Of a stretch of 64,000 bases of DNA, positions 8,418 through 16,006 are shown piece after piece. The number at the start of each line of letters is the position of its first letter. Positions within the stretch are counted from its first letter, which is position 1. A program made the position numbers and the translations under genes. Source of the DNA: Halobacillus mangrovi (GTDB lineage: Bacteria > Bacillota > Bacilli > Bacillales > Halobacillaceae); contig NZ_CP020772.1 in the NCBI RefSeq assembly GCF_002097535.1, positions 3,388,501 through 3,452,500 of the forward strand. Reading direction: 5' to 3'. The notes below the pieces were generated by a model, which made no database searches, was not told the origin of the DNA, and saw only the letters and a program-made list of their open reading frames with translations.

Positions 8418-9068
8418 TTATTTAGTATTCTTTAACACTTCTAAGACCTGGGAAGGTTCTGCACGGTCCTTGTAATCAGCTTTCGTATATTCGTAGACAA
8501 TTGTTCCATCTGTATCGATGACATACGTTGCTGACACAGGTAATGTCCACGTTTCATCTCCATTATGCTGATCTACATTTAAGCCTTTGTCTTTGTAAAT
8601 ATCAACGAGGTAGTCTGGAAGTTGATAAACGAGATTGAATTGGTTCGCGACTTCATTGCCGACATCGCTTAGAACAAGAAACTCAAGTTCATTTTTTTCT
8701 GAAGTAGATAAAGAATGGTCGGGGTTTTCTGGACTGATGGCCATCAGTTCTCCACCTGCTTCATGGACTTCATCAAGGATCTCCTGGTAAGCCCGAAGTT
8801 CCATGTTGCAGTATGGGCACCAACCGCCACGATAAAATGTCACAATGACAGGGCCTTTTTCTAATTGCTCGTACAGTTCAACCGCAGTTCCTTTTGCATC
8901 AGGTAAATTGAAGTTAGGTGCTTTTTCACCCTTATCGAGACCTTTGCCTTGATCGGATTGTTCCAATTCATCAATAGCCTTTTTCATTTTTTGCTGAACG
9001 TCTTCCGGAGTAGCCGCTTTAAACTTAGAGATGTATTCTTCGAAATGTTTTCGCATTGTCGTTTCCAT
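8418..9068 (-). CDS. AhpC/TSA-type peroxiredoxin-like protein
   Basis: 216 residues. After a helical N-terminal extension (about 45 residues), a thioredoxin-fold domain starts at KGEKAPNFNLPD; the redox site GGWCPYC places Cys84 and Cys87 in a CxxC pair. This is the peroxiredoxin-like AhpC/TSA group and should reduce peroxides or disulfides in the cytoplasm. The ATG at 9068 has AAAGGAG upstream; the longer frame to 9101 lacks one. A second member of the fold lies at 37119. Confidence 0.85.
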   Translation of the reverse strand: METTMRKHFEEYISKFKAATPEDVQQKMKKAIDELEQSDQGKGLDKGEKAPNFNLPDAKGTAVELYEQLEKGPVIVTFYRGGWCPYCNMELRAYQEILDEVHEAGGELMAISPENPDHSLSTSEKNELEFLVLSDVGNEVANQFNLVYQLPDYLVDIYKDKGLNVDQHNGDETWTLPVSATYVIDTDGTIVYEYTKADYKDRAEPSQVLEVLKNTK

Positions 9069-9122
9069 GAGAAAAACTCCTTTCCTCGTACTCATAACCA
9101 AGTATACAAGTCAGCAATAAAA

Positions 9123-10214
9123 TCATAAAATCATCTGCTTAGACTCTTTTGTAAACACTAAGGCTAATCCGATGGCAAGAAGCCCTGCTGTCAGTTTTCC
9201 GATTAAAACTGGCAGGATCATATCCTTCTCTACCCCAGCTACAAATGCAAAGTGGCTTCCTACTAAAAACGCACCGCTGACAGCAAACGCGGCGTTCACA
9301 ACTTTTCCCCTATCATCCATATCCTTCATTGTTGCAAGCATCGGTAAGTGGTGAGCGATGGAAGCGATAAGTCCTGTCATCGCTGTTCCATTCACCCCTA
9401 GCTTCTTACTCCACTTCGCAAAGTACTTTTCTCCTCGCTGATTGATGAACCCGACCAATGGATACGCACCTGCCAGGGTAACCGTAATTCTTCCTACGAT
9501 CGTCACCCCTTCAGATAATGGCGCCATACCAGGAATCACGGTAAAATCAGTAAGCGTCTCAATGATAATGGCAGCAAGCCCAGTAATGATTATGAGCTCT
9601 ACGACTTTTCCGAAATATGCAAATAACTGGATCGTCGCATTCGAAAACAGCCATAGTCCTAAAGCGATAAATGCAGAGACTAAAATGGTTGGAAGCAGAT
9701 TTTTTATCATCCATATCCACTCATATCCCGCAATAAATCCCCCAACGAGACAGCCAACCGGTATGGTCATCAAGCCGATGAGAATGCCTTGTGCGAAATA
9801 TCGACGATCGCTCTTTTGAATAACGGTCAAGGCCACAGGTATAGTGAAGACGAGCGTCGGTCCCATCATCGTGCCTAAAAAAGCCCATGAGAAAACAGCC
9901 GCTTCCTCCGTTTGTGCAAGAGAATTGGCTAATGGATATGCCCCCATATCAATCGCAAGAATCATAGAGGCAAACATGGATGGATCGGCTCCGAAACTAT
10001 TATAAACAGGGGCAATGACTGGTGCGACCCACCTGGACAATACAGGAGCAAGCGAAATGATCCCAACCATTGACAGGGCAAGCGGTCCCATCATTGAGAA
10101 AGCTTCATAGAAACGCCAACCTAATGAAAGACGATGATGTAGCACATAATAGTCCAATGCCCCCAGCACCATAAAGACGCACATAAGAATTAAAATTGCA
10201 TCATTCAACCACAT
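9123..10214 (-). CDS. eutH: EutH-type ethanolamine transporter, orphan
   Basis: 363 residues with about ten transmembrane helices. The segment SMILAIDMGAYPLANSLAQ and the following FLGTMMGPTLVFTIPVAL are characteristic of EutH, the membrane protein proposed to move ethanolamine into cells at low pH. No other ethanolamine genes (ammonia lyase eutBC, microcompartment shell) are nearby. The gene overlaps nothing and lies 28 bp after the DUF1835 gene, so the two may be cotranscribed. Confidence 0.88.
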   Translation of the reverse strand: MWLNDAILILMCVFMVLGALDYYVLHHRLSLGWRFYEAFSMMGPLALSMVGIISLAPVLSRWVAPVIAPVYNSFGADPSMFASMILAIDMGAYPLANSLAQTEEAAVFSWAFLGTMMGPTLVFTIPVALTVIQKSDRRYFAQGILIGLMTIPVGCLVGGFIAGYEWIWMIKNLLPTILVSAFIALGLWLFSNATIQLFAYFGKVVELIIITGLAAIIIETLTDFTVIPGMAPLSEGVTIVGRITVTLAGAYPLVGFINQRGEKYFAKWSKKLGVNGTAMTGLIASIAHHLPMLATMKDMDDRGKVVNAAFAVSGAFLVGSHFAFVAGVEKDMILPVLIGKLTAGLLAIGLALVFTKESKQMIL

Positions 10215-10242
10215 GTCAACCCCACCAACCTAACAACAAAAT

Positions 10243-11163
10243 TTAATGGCGGCTCTTATAGAGACGAACACCGCCCGCCCACCAGTCAATACCTACGAGT
10301 TCAAGTCTATCCTGCTTATTGGCAAGGACATCTTTCCCTTCAGGTGTCATAAATAAACGAGGATTTGCCTCTGCATTTTCAAAATCAGGCAGTGCTCCCT
10401 CTACAGACAACAGAGGGGGATTACCAGTGCACATTTCTTTTAAGAGCGCTGCGGTATGTAAATCACTTAGTCCGTCATTCACCCTATATTCGGAAACCCT
10501 GTGAAATAAATCTCTAAACGTCATTACTTTTTCTTTCAGAAGTTCCAGCATAAGGTGCTCCACTTTATTCAGTCCCTTTTCTGCAGAAGGGAAATAATCG
10601 AGGTGAGTTTCCATTGCTTGCTTTAAAAAAGGAAGCGGATGTTCTTCATCATTCAACCATTGGAAAACATCCTGGTTATTCTTTGACGTATAGGCTTTCC
10701 AGCCCGATTGAGCTTCAACTAATTGGTCTGAACTTAATTGTTGTCTATATACAAAGAGATCGGATAGCTGCTTGCTATCTAATTGACCTAATCCATAGAA
10801 CGGTTCAATACCAGGGTACCTGTCTATAGTCACCATGTATAGGGAAACATTTTTATCTGCGAGTTTATGTAAAAGATACATGAGCATGGTCTGATCGTAG
10901 CGGTCGTGTTCCATCCACAGACAGATCTCTGACCCTTCGGGAATGCCTTCCAATTTCATTTCTTGATTACGGCAATTTCGTATGAACAAAGGCGATGGAA
11001 TTTCTAATTTCTCTTCGAAAAAAGCAGCTCTTCGACTGATCATTTCTTCACTATTCCAGGAGCAGTGAAGCGGACCCATGTCATACATTTCTCTCCAAAC
11101 GATCATGTCTCCTTCGACATTTAACTTCTTGCCCACTTCATCTCCATTGACAATATGAATCAT
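10243..11163 (-). CDS. DUF1835/DUF3658 domain protein
   Basis: 306 residues. N-terminal IHIVNGDEVGKKL plus VWREMYDMGPL is the DUF1835 signature, seen in small Bacillaceae proteins of unknown role; the C-terminal part (NPRLFMTPEGKDVL...) is a helical region like DUF3658. ATG at 11163 has GGAGG seven bases upstream and is preferred over the in-frame start at 11181. No catalytic motif is evident. Confidence 0.75.
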   Translation of the reverse strand: MIHIVNGDEVGKKLNVEGDMIVWREMYDMGPLHCSWNSEEMISRRAAFFEEKLEIPSPLFIRNCRNQEMKLEGIPEGSEICLWMEHDRYDQTMLMYLLHKLADKNVSLYMVTIDRYPGIEPFYGLGQLDSKQLSDLFVYRQQLSSDQLVEAQSGWKAYTSKNNQDVFQWLNDEEHPLPFLKQAMETHLDYFPSAEKGLNKVEHLMLELLKEKVMTFRDLFHRVSEYRVNDGLSDLHTAALLKEMCTGNPPLLSVEGALPDFENAEANPRLFMTPEGKDVLANKQDRLELVGIDWWAGGVRLYKSRH

Positions 11164-11249
11164 GTCAGCGCCTCCAATCATCGAGTTATTACCTTCCCTT
11201 TCTATTCTTCAAAGCAGAAATCCTTCTTCTCTCCTAATCGGAGACAACA

Positions 11250-11277
11250 AAAAAGACCTCATAGAGAGAGGTCCTTC
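11250..11277 (-). terminator. Terminator of msrA
   Basis: On the minus strand GACCTC/GAGGTC pair around a short loop and are followed by TTTTTTG. Confidence 0.7.
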
Positions 11278-11293
11278 AATCTTATCGTTATAA

Positions 11294-11767
11294 TCAGCCA
11301 ATCCCGCACGCAACGGAACCATTCTTTTGGAAATATTTCTGGTGATACTCTTCAGCTTCATAAAAAGTGGATGCTTCTATAACCTCTGTAACAATCGGGC
11401 GTTTAAAGATACCTTTTTCATCCCACTCATTGATTTTTTCTTCAGCGATATATTTCTGGCTGGCACCCTCATAGAAGATCACAGATCGATACTGATGTCC
11501 CACATCAATGCCTTGTTTGTTTCTGGATGTTGGATCATGGGATTCAAAGAAGATATTGATTAGTTCAGAATACGTAATAATCGTTGGATCATATTCGATT
11601 TTAATTGCTTCCGCATGACCAGTTTCACCAGATTTCACTTGTTCATAAGTGGGATTCTCAACAAAGCCACCTGTATAACCGACTCGAGTTGCTGTTACAC
11701 CTTCAAATTTTTCAAAGAATGCTTCTACTCCCCAGAAACATCCTGCTCCAAAAATAGCTGTTGCCAT
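11294..11767 (-). CDS. msrA: Peptide methionine sulfoxide reductase A
   Basis: 157 residues. The catalytic motif GAGCFWG is at residues 7-13 with the nucleophile Cys10, and the family strand YRSVIFY follows. It reduces the S-epimer of methionine sulfoxide, free or in proteins, using thioredoxin. No msrB is adjacent. The transcript passes through a SAM-I riboswitch and terminator upstream (11834-12006), so expression should fall when S-adenosylmethionine is plentiful. GGAAAGG precedes the ATG. Confidence 0.93.
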   Translation of the reverse strand: MATAIFGAGCFWGVEAFFEKFEGVTATRVGYTGGFVENPTYEQVKSGETGHAEAIKIEYDPTIITYSELINIFFESHDPTSRNKQGIDVGHQYRSVIFYEGASQKYIAEEKINEWDEKGIFKRPIVTEVIEASTFYEAEEYHQKYFQKNGSVACGIG

Positions 11768-11833
11768 GTCTCATCTTTCCTTTCCCTAACGCAACTTCTA
11801 CCGAGAGCCTGACGGTTGTATATAACACTAAAA

Positions 11834-11868
11834 GACCCCTTTTCTTATCCAGTGTAAGAAAAGGGGTC
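11834..11868 (-). terminator. Expression-platform terminator of the SAM riboswitch
   Basis: A perfect 14-bp stem (GACCCCTTTTCTTA/TAAGAAAAGGGGTC) with a seven-base loop, followed on the minus strand by TTTTAG, between the aptamer and msrA. Confidence 0.85.
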
Positions 11869-11872
11869 GTAA

Positions 11873-12006
11873 TTATCCGTACGATCCTCTCATCTCTTAG
11901 AATGCCTTTGCACTCTACAGGAATTGGCACCGTTCTCGTCAATCCTTAGATTGATTCGATGGTTGCCGGGCATCAAAGGGCCAGTCCCTCCGCCTCTCTG
12001 GATAAG
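11873..12006 (-). promoter_or_regulatory. SAM-I (S-box) riboswitch upstream of msrA
   Basis: On the minus strand the S-box core is nearly intact: CTTATCCAGAGAGGCGG, then GAGGGACTGGCCC, TGATGCCCGGCAACC, and downstream GGTGCCAATTCC. P1 can form from TTATCC and GGATAA at the two ends (12000-12005 and 11873-11878). A strong terminator follows, then msrA. Such elements switch off transcription when SAM is bound. The stretch 12007-12168 upstream holds no gene. Confidence 0.93.
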
Positions 12007-12168
12007 AAGTTTCCGTTATTATTTTTATTGTAGTTCCCATCTTACAATGTTTTGATAGTGAAGTAAAGGTGAATGCTTAAAAAAATTCCATTTTTGCACA
12101 TTCAGCTTTCTTTCCCTTATTGTATTCACCTGTTAGAAAGAAAATGCTAGGAAAAAGACCTAAAATGT

Positions 12169-12819
12169 CTACGACTGAAACATGTTATTTTTCATAGCAT
12201 AAATGGCCGCCTGCGTCCTGTCGTGGAGACCGAGCTTACTAAGAATACTGCTTACATGGGTTTTGACCGTTTTTTCTGTTATGTAGAGATCAGCAGAAAT
12301 TTCTTTATTGCTTTTCCCTAACGTAATTTGGTAAAGGACTTCTTTTTCCCTTTTTGTAAGCTTGAATACGGAATTGGACTCTGATTGTTTCTCTTTCTCA
12401 CCTGTCATTTGTGTCAACAGCAAAGATGTGGCTTTCGGATGAAGCTGCTGTTGACCTTCTTTTGCCATACGGATGGTCTTTACTAGTTCATCTGGTTCAA
12501 TATCTTTTAATTGATAGCCGACAGCTCCCGCTTGTAGAGCGGGGATTACGTGATCTTGATCGGAATAACTGGTTAAGACAACCACCTTCATGTCCGGATG
12601 TTTTTCCTTCAGCCTTTTCGTCGCTTCTACCCCATCCATTTCAGGCATCATCAAGTCCATGAGTATGACATCTGGCTGAAGTTCACCTGCAAGCCTCAAA
12701 GCTTCCTGTCCGTTTTCAGCTTCCCCGATGATGTCAATATCAGGCTGAGTATTTAAAAAGAAACGTAACCCTCTTAATACGACAAGGTGGTCATCGACCA
12801 ACAACACTTTAATCTTCAT
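12169..12819 (-). CDS. yhcZ: NarL/FixJ-type response regulator, YhcZ-like
   Basis: 216 residues. Receiver domain (about 1-120) with acidic pocket DD at 9-10, phospho-acceptor Asp55 in ILMDLMMPEMDG, and conserved Lys in YQLKDIEPDEL. LuxR-type helix-turn-helix near residues 150-205 (LTKREKEVLYQITLGKSNKEIS). It overlaps the kinase gene upstream by 11 bp. The ATG at 12819 has GGAG seven bases upstream and is chosen over the ATG at 12825. Target genes are unknown. Confidence 0.9.
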   Translation of the reverse strand: MKIKVLLVDDHLVVLRGLRFFLNTQPDIDIIGEAENGQEALRLAGELQPDVILMDLMMPEMDGVEATKRLKEKHPDMKVVVLTSYSDQDHVIPALQAGAVGYQLKDIEPDELVKTIRMAKEGQQQLHPKATSLLLTQMTGEKEKQSESNSVFKLTKREKEVLYQITLGKSNKEISADLYITEKTVKTHVSSILSKLGLHDRTQAAIYAMKNNMFQS

Positions 12820-14428
12820 GAACATTCTCCTTTTTGTTCCAAGGCAAAATCACCTTTATCCGTGTTCCTTCCCCAGACCTGCTCTCCACCTGTAAAGATC
12901 CTCCGATTAACTCTGCCCGTTCTCTCATGCTAGTTAGTCCTAAGGAACGCTTTCCGGTTTCGCGAGCAAGACGCTCAAAACCTTTTCCTGTATCTCTTAT
13001 GATCATCGTCACCCCATCTTCACTTTCCTGCAATGTTATATCAACGAATTGGACACTTGCATGCTTGCTCACGTTATTTAAAGACTCTTGAGCTATACGC
13101 CACAGAGCTTCTTCAATGGTACGCGGAAAGTCGGGCACCTCTGAAACATCAAAATTCACGGTCAATCCTAGATGTTCAGCGTACTTATGAATAGCCGTTA
13201 CTAGCCCCTCCTCTACACCCACGGGACGAAGCTGCCAAATCAAAGATCTCATCTCTTTGAGCGATCCCTGGGATAAGGAGAGCATTTCTTCTAAAGGCTC
13301 TGTAAGGGAAGGGAAATCCTTTGAGATTACTTCTCTTGCCCCCCGAGCAAGCAAAGAAAGAGAAAACAACTTTTGATTAACGGAATCATGAAGATCCCTG
13401 GCTAGACGTTTCCGTTCTTCATAAAGCAGCATTTCTCCACGCTGTTCCTGCAGACGTATACTTTCAAAAGCCAGTGAAATATGAGCTGCCAGGGCTTGCA
13501 GCACTTCCAAATCACTTTCACTCAGCGCTTCTGGATCAGAAGTGGCTGCAAATAAAACTCCAATATGTTCATCCTTCATGGTAATCGGGGCAGCGATGGA
13601 TGAAGATCCTTCTACGATATGTGAATGGAGCTTTGTCAAAAGTGGTTTTTGCTGTTGGAAACAAGAAGTAATTTCGTTTACTTCTTCTATAGGAATGTGA
13701 TCAGGCAGAGGGCTTGGAAAAAGATTAGAGCTCGAAGATCTTAACTGTAATCCGCTCCCACCTTTTGTATAGAAACCAAAATTCGGCCATGGGAATTTTT
13801 CTTTGCTTTTTTGAACCACTACATCGGTAAGAGAAGTTAATGTGGACGCCTTCCATATAAGCCTGGTCAATTCATTTAGATTCGCAAAACTTTCTGCACG
13901 CTTTTGCTGAGCGTGAAAGAGCTTCGTCCGTTTTACCGCGGTACCAATTTGATAAGCGACTGATTGCAGCAACGTTAATTCTTCCCTAGTAAAATGTTCT
14001 TTTCCTGGGGAGGCAACATTCAAGATTCCAAACCGCTCTTCTCCTGCTGACAGAGGAACAGTCGCATGATGGGTAATTCCTTTCGTATCTCCCCAGTCAT
14101 ATTGCACAGCGTCATCCAGTCGCTTACATTCAATAATATTAATTGGGTCCACCAAATCTCCCTTCCAATATCTGTTTAAGCAAGAACAGCTCCCCGCACA
14201 CATCGGCTTTTTCTCTTCCCATGACAACGCAGGCGGTAAACGGACGTCGGCCACAAATCGGTAATGAGGTTTGTCACCAACAAGAAATATCCAGCCGGTC
14301 TCCAGTTTGGTAAGTTTCAAGAGCTTCTCTAATACCGTTTGCAGCATCTGCTCAAGGTCATTGGAACGATTTAAAGTTTCCGCTATTATTTTTAACGTAT
14401 TCATTTCCTGGTCGTTTTCGTAAGACAT
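12809..14428 (-). CDS. yhcY: GAF-domain sensor histidine kinase, YhcY-like
   Basis: 539 residues, no transmembrane segment, so a cytoplasmic sensor. Two GAF-like modules occupy about 10-170 and 185-335. A HisKA_3 dimerisation domain carries the phospho-acceptor His in RLARDLHDSVNQKL near 350, and an HATPase domain ends with IRDTGKGFERLA and GLTSMRERAELIGG. The first GAF contains a Cys-rich stretch (CAGSCSCLNRYW, and an earlier-later Cys in IIECKRL) that could hold a metal or redox cofactor; this is an inference. Partner of the downstream regulator. Confidence 0.9.
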   Translation of the reverse strand: MSYENDQEMNTLKIIAETLNRSNDLEQMLQTVLEKLLKLTKLETGWIFLVGDKPHYRFVADVRLPPALSWEEKKPMCAGSCSCLNRYWKGDLVDPINIIECKRLDDAVQYDWGDTKGITHHATVPLSAGEERFGILNVASPGKEHFTREELTLLQSVAYQIGTAVKRTKLFHAQQKRAESFANLNELTRLIWKASTLTSLTDVVVQKSKEKFPWPNFGFYTKGGSGLQLRSSSSNLFPSPLPDHIPIEEVNEITSCFQQQKPLLTKLHSHIVEGSSSIAAPITMKDEHIGVLFAATSDPEALSESDLEVLQALAAHISLAFESIRLQEQRGEMLLYEERKRLARDLHDSVNQKLFSLSLLARGAREVISKDFPSLTEPLEEMLSLSQGSLKEMRSLIWQLRPVGVEEGLVTAIHKYAEHLGLTVNFDVSEVPDFPRTIEEALWRIAQESLNNVSKHASVQFVDITLQESEDGVTMIIRDTGKGFERLARETGKRSLGLTSMRERAELIGGSLQVESRSGEGTRIKVILPWNKKENVHED

Positions 14429-14449
14429 AACTTCACCTCTTCACCGATC

Positions 14450-14962
14450 CTAGCTTTTAATGAATAAATAACGATTAAATTCACTTAAAATCCTGCTTAT
14501 TTGTTCATACGCTTCCTCAGATAATCCGCCTATTTCTGTAAAACAATCAGGGTCAAACACAAATTGTTCCGGGATAACCAACGCATAGAGACCTCTTGCC
14601 ACTGTTCGCATTTGGTTGAGAGTATTGATGCCGCCTTTTCCACCGCCAGCAACCGCAAGTAATAATATTGGTTTGTGCCGGAATGTATCACCGTCCAGGA
14701 ATTCCAACGCGTTTTTTAATGATGCACTTATACCATTATGATATTCAGGAGAAAGCCAAACAAATGCATCCGCCCACTCGGTTTTTTGGCGTAATTGCTG
14801 TACTTCAGGCCATTCATCCTGTTCCTTTTCTCCATTGAATAAAGGTAAGTGAAGTTCACTCAAGTCGATCAGGTCGGCTCCTAGTTGTTCTGCAACGAGA
14901 CGTGCCGCAATTCTTGTTTTCCCCGTTCTTCTCGGTGTCCCACTTATGACTACGATGTTCAT
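14450..14962 (-). CDS. azr: NADPH-dependent FMN reductase (azoreductase, YhdA-like)
   Basis: 170 residues, flavodoxin-like. The FMN phosphate loop is SGTPRRTGKTR near residues 7-17 and the flavin-contacting SPEYHNGISASLKNALEFL is near 75. The family reduces FMN, azo dyes or quinones with NADPH. It heads the unit with the yhcYZ-like two-component genes, 21 bp before the kinase. In B. subtilis the same three genes are clustered but the reductase is last, so the order differs here. GGAGG precedes the ATG. Confidence 0.85.
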   Translation of the reverse strand: MNIVVISGTPRRTGKTRIAARLVAEQLGADLIDLSELHLPLFNGEKEQDEWPEVQQLRQKTEWADAFVWLSPEYHNGISASLKNALEFLDGDTFRHKPILLLAVAGGGKGGINTLNQMRTVARGLYALVIPEQFVFDPDCFTEIGGLSEEAYEQISRILSEFNRYLFIKS

Positions 14963-15138
14963 GAGAAGACCTCCTTTTCTAATACCCTATGTGAAAAACA
15001 GTCTTCATTCATCGGCATTAGGAGGGTTCGAGAAATCGTAAAATAGTCTGAGCCTTCTACAACTTTAGTCTAATAGTTATACCTGGAAGAAACCAGATTT
15101 TTCTCGTGTGAAAATTCTATTGATGCGCCTCATTACGC

Positions 15139-15381
15139 TCAACGTCCAAACAAAAGGCGTATAGCCTTTGCTGCCAGCCCTGAACTGAAAGTCAGAATCG
15201 TATAGATCCATACCCACATAAAAAAGGTTGTGTTAAAGACGGTGAACATGAGGGTAATAGATACAAGAGCAACGATCAAAGGCATCACCCACAAATCCTT
15301 GAATGCAAAAAACCCTAAAAACCCTAAAACGATCGATGCAGCAGGAAATAAAAAGAGAACGAGCTGAATTAAACCTACCAT
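15139..15381 (-). CDS. Small membrane protein, possibly DUF2651 (YbeF-like)
   Basis: 80 residues, three hydrophobic helices (LIQLVLFLFPAASIVLGFLG; LWVMPLIVALVSITLMF; MWVWIYTILTFSSGLAAKAI). Length and pattern resemble the DUF2651 group of Bacillus small membrane proteins; this is tentative. ATG at 15381 has GGAGGG upstream. Divergent from the DinB gene across a perfect palindrome. Confidence 0.6.
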   Translation of the reverse strand: MVGLIQLVLFLFPAASIVLGFLGFFAFKDLWVMPLIVALVSITLMFTVFNTTFFMWVWIYTILTFSSGLAAKAIRLLFGR

Positions 15382-15405
15382 TTTTCCACCCTCCAAGTCG
15401 TTTTA

Positions 15406-15419
15406 GTGTAATATTACAC
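15406..15419. promoter_or_regulatory. Palindromic operator candidate between divergent genes
   Basis: GTGTAATATTACAC is a perfect 14-bp palindrome 25 bp upstream of the DUF2651-like start and about 60 bp from the DinB gene. It is placed to affect both promoters. The binding protein is unknown. Confidence 0.4.
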
Positions 15420-15478
15420 CAGTTTGTAGTGGCATTCAAATATATGGAAAACTGCTACCAAACAGAAAGGATGATTCT

Positions 15479-15967
15479 ATGTACGGATTAGATGAAAAAA
15501 GAGATCAAGTTTTAAGCTTTGTTGAAGAGATTTCACTTGATGAGGCGAAGAAAAAACCCTCCGAGGATCAATGGTCGATTTTAGAAGTGCTTGAACATTT
15601 ATTTTTAATGGAGCAGCTTATTGTTCATCAAATTGAACAGGCACTTAAGAGAGGAGATCAGCAGCAAACTTCTGATAAGCCGATTCATCAAACTACAAAC
15701 AGGAAATACAAAGTGGAGGCGCCTGAAGCTGTCCAGCCCAAAGGTCAATTGCAGAGCCTTGAGGATGCGAAAGAAGGTCTGAAGAAAACACGTGAAGCTA
15801 CTCTGTTTCTTATACATAACAAAGATACAGAGACATTAAAGAACCGGGTCTTCCCTCACCCCGCATTCGGCGATATGAATCTTGCTCAATGGATTGAATT
15901 TATAGGTTGGCATGAAATTCGTCACCTTGACCAAATGAAAGAAGTCAAAGCACAACTGAATCAATAA
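15479..15967 (+). CDS. DinB-family (DinB_2) metal-binding protein
   Basis: 162 residues forming a likely four-helix bundle. Family histidines are visible: EHLFLMEQ near residue 41 and GWHEIRHLDQM near 142-151, which would coordinate a divalent metal. Family members include bacillithiol transferases and uncharacterised stress proteins; the present protein cannot be placed more narrowly. A bidirectional terminator (15970-16003) separates it from the convergent nhaC gene. Confidence 0.8.
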   Translation: MYGLDEKRDQVLSFVEEISLDEAKKKPSEDQWSILEVLEHLFLMEQLIVHQIEQALKRGDQQQTSDKPIHQTTNRKYKVEAPEAVQPKGQLQSLEDAKEGLKKTREATLFLIHNKDTETLKNRVFPHPAFGDMNLAQWIEFIGWHEIRHLDQMKEVKAQLNQ

Positions 15968-15969
15968 AG

Positions 15970-16003
15970 AAAACCCTTGAGCCTCTAGTGCTCAAGGGTT
16001 TTT
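15970..16003. terminator. Bidirectional terminator
   Basis: AAACCCTTGAG and CTCAAGGGTTT pair, with A- and T-runs on either side, between the convergent dinB and nhaC genes. Confidence 0.85.
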
Positions 16004-16006
16004 AGG

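Noticed and set aside
9442..9819. Long open frame opposite eutH
   Set aside because: Shadow of the eutH coding sequence; the composition is that of an antisense frame.
14995..15115. GGAGGGTTCGAGAAATCG resembling one end of repeat copy B
   Set aside because: The opposite end and internal blocks are missing; it could be a decayed remnant but chance cannot be excluded.
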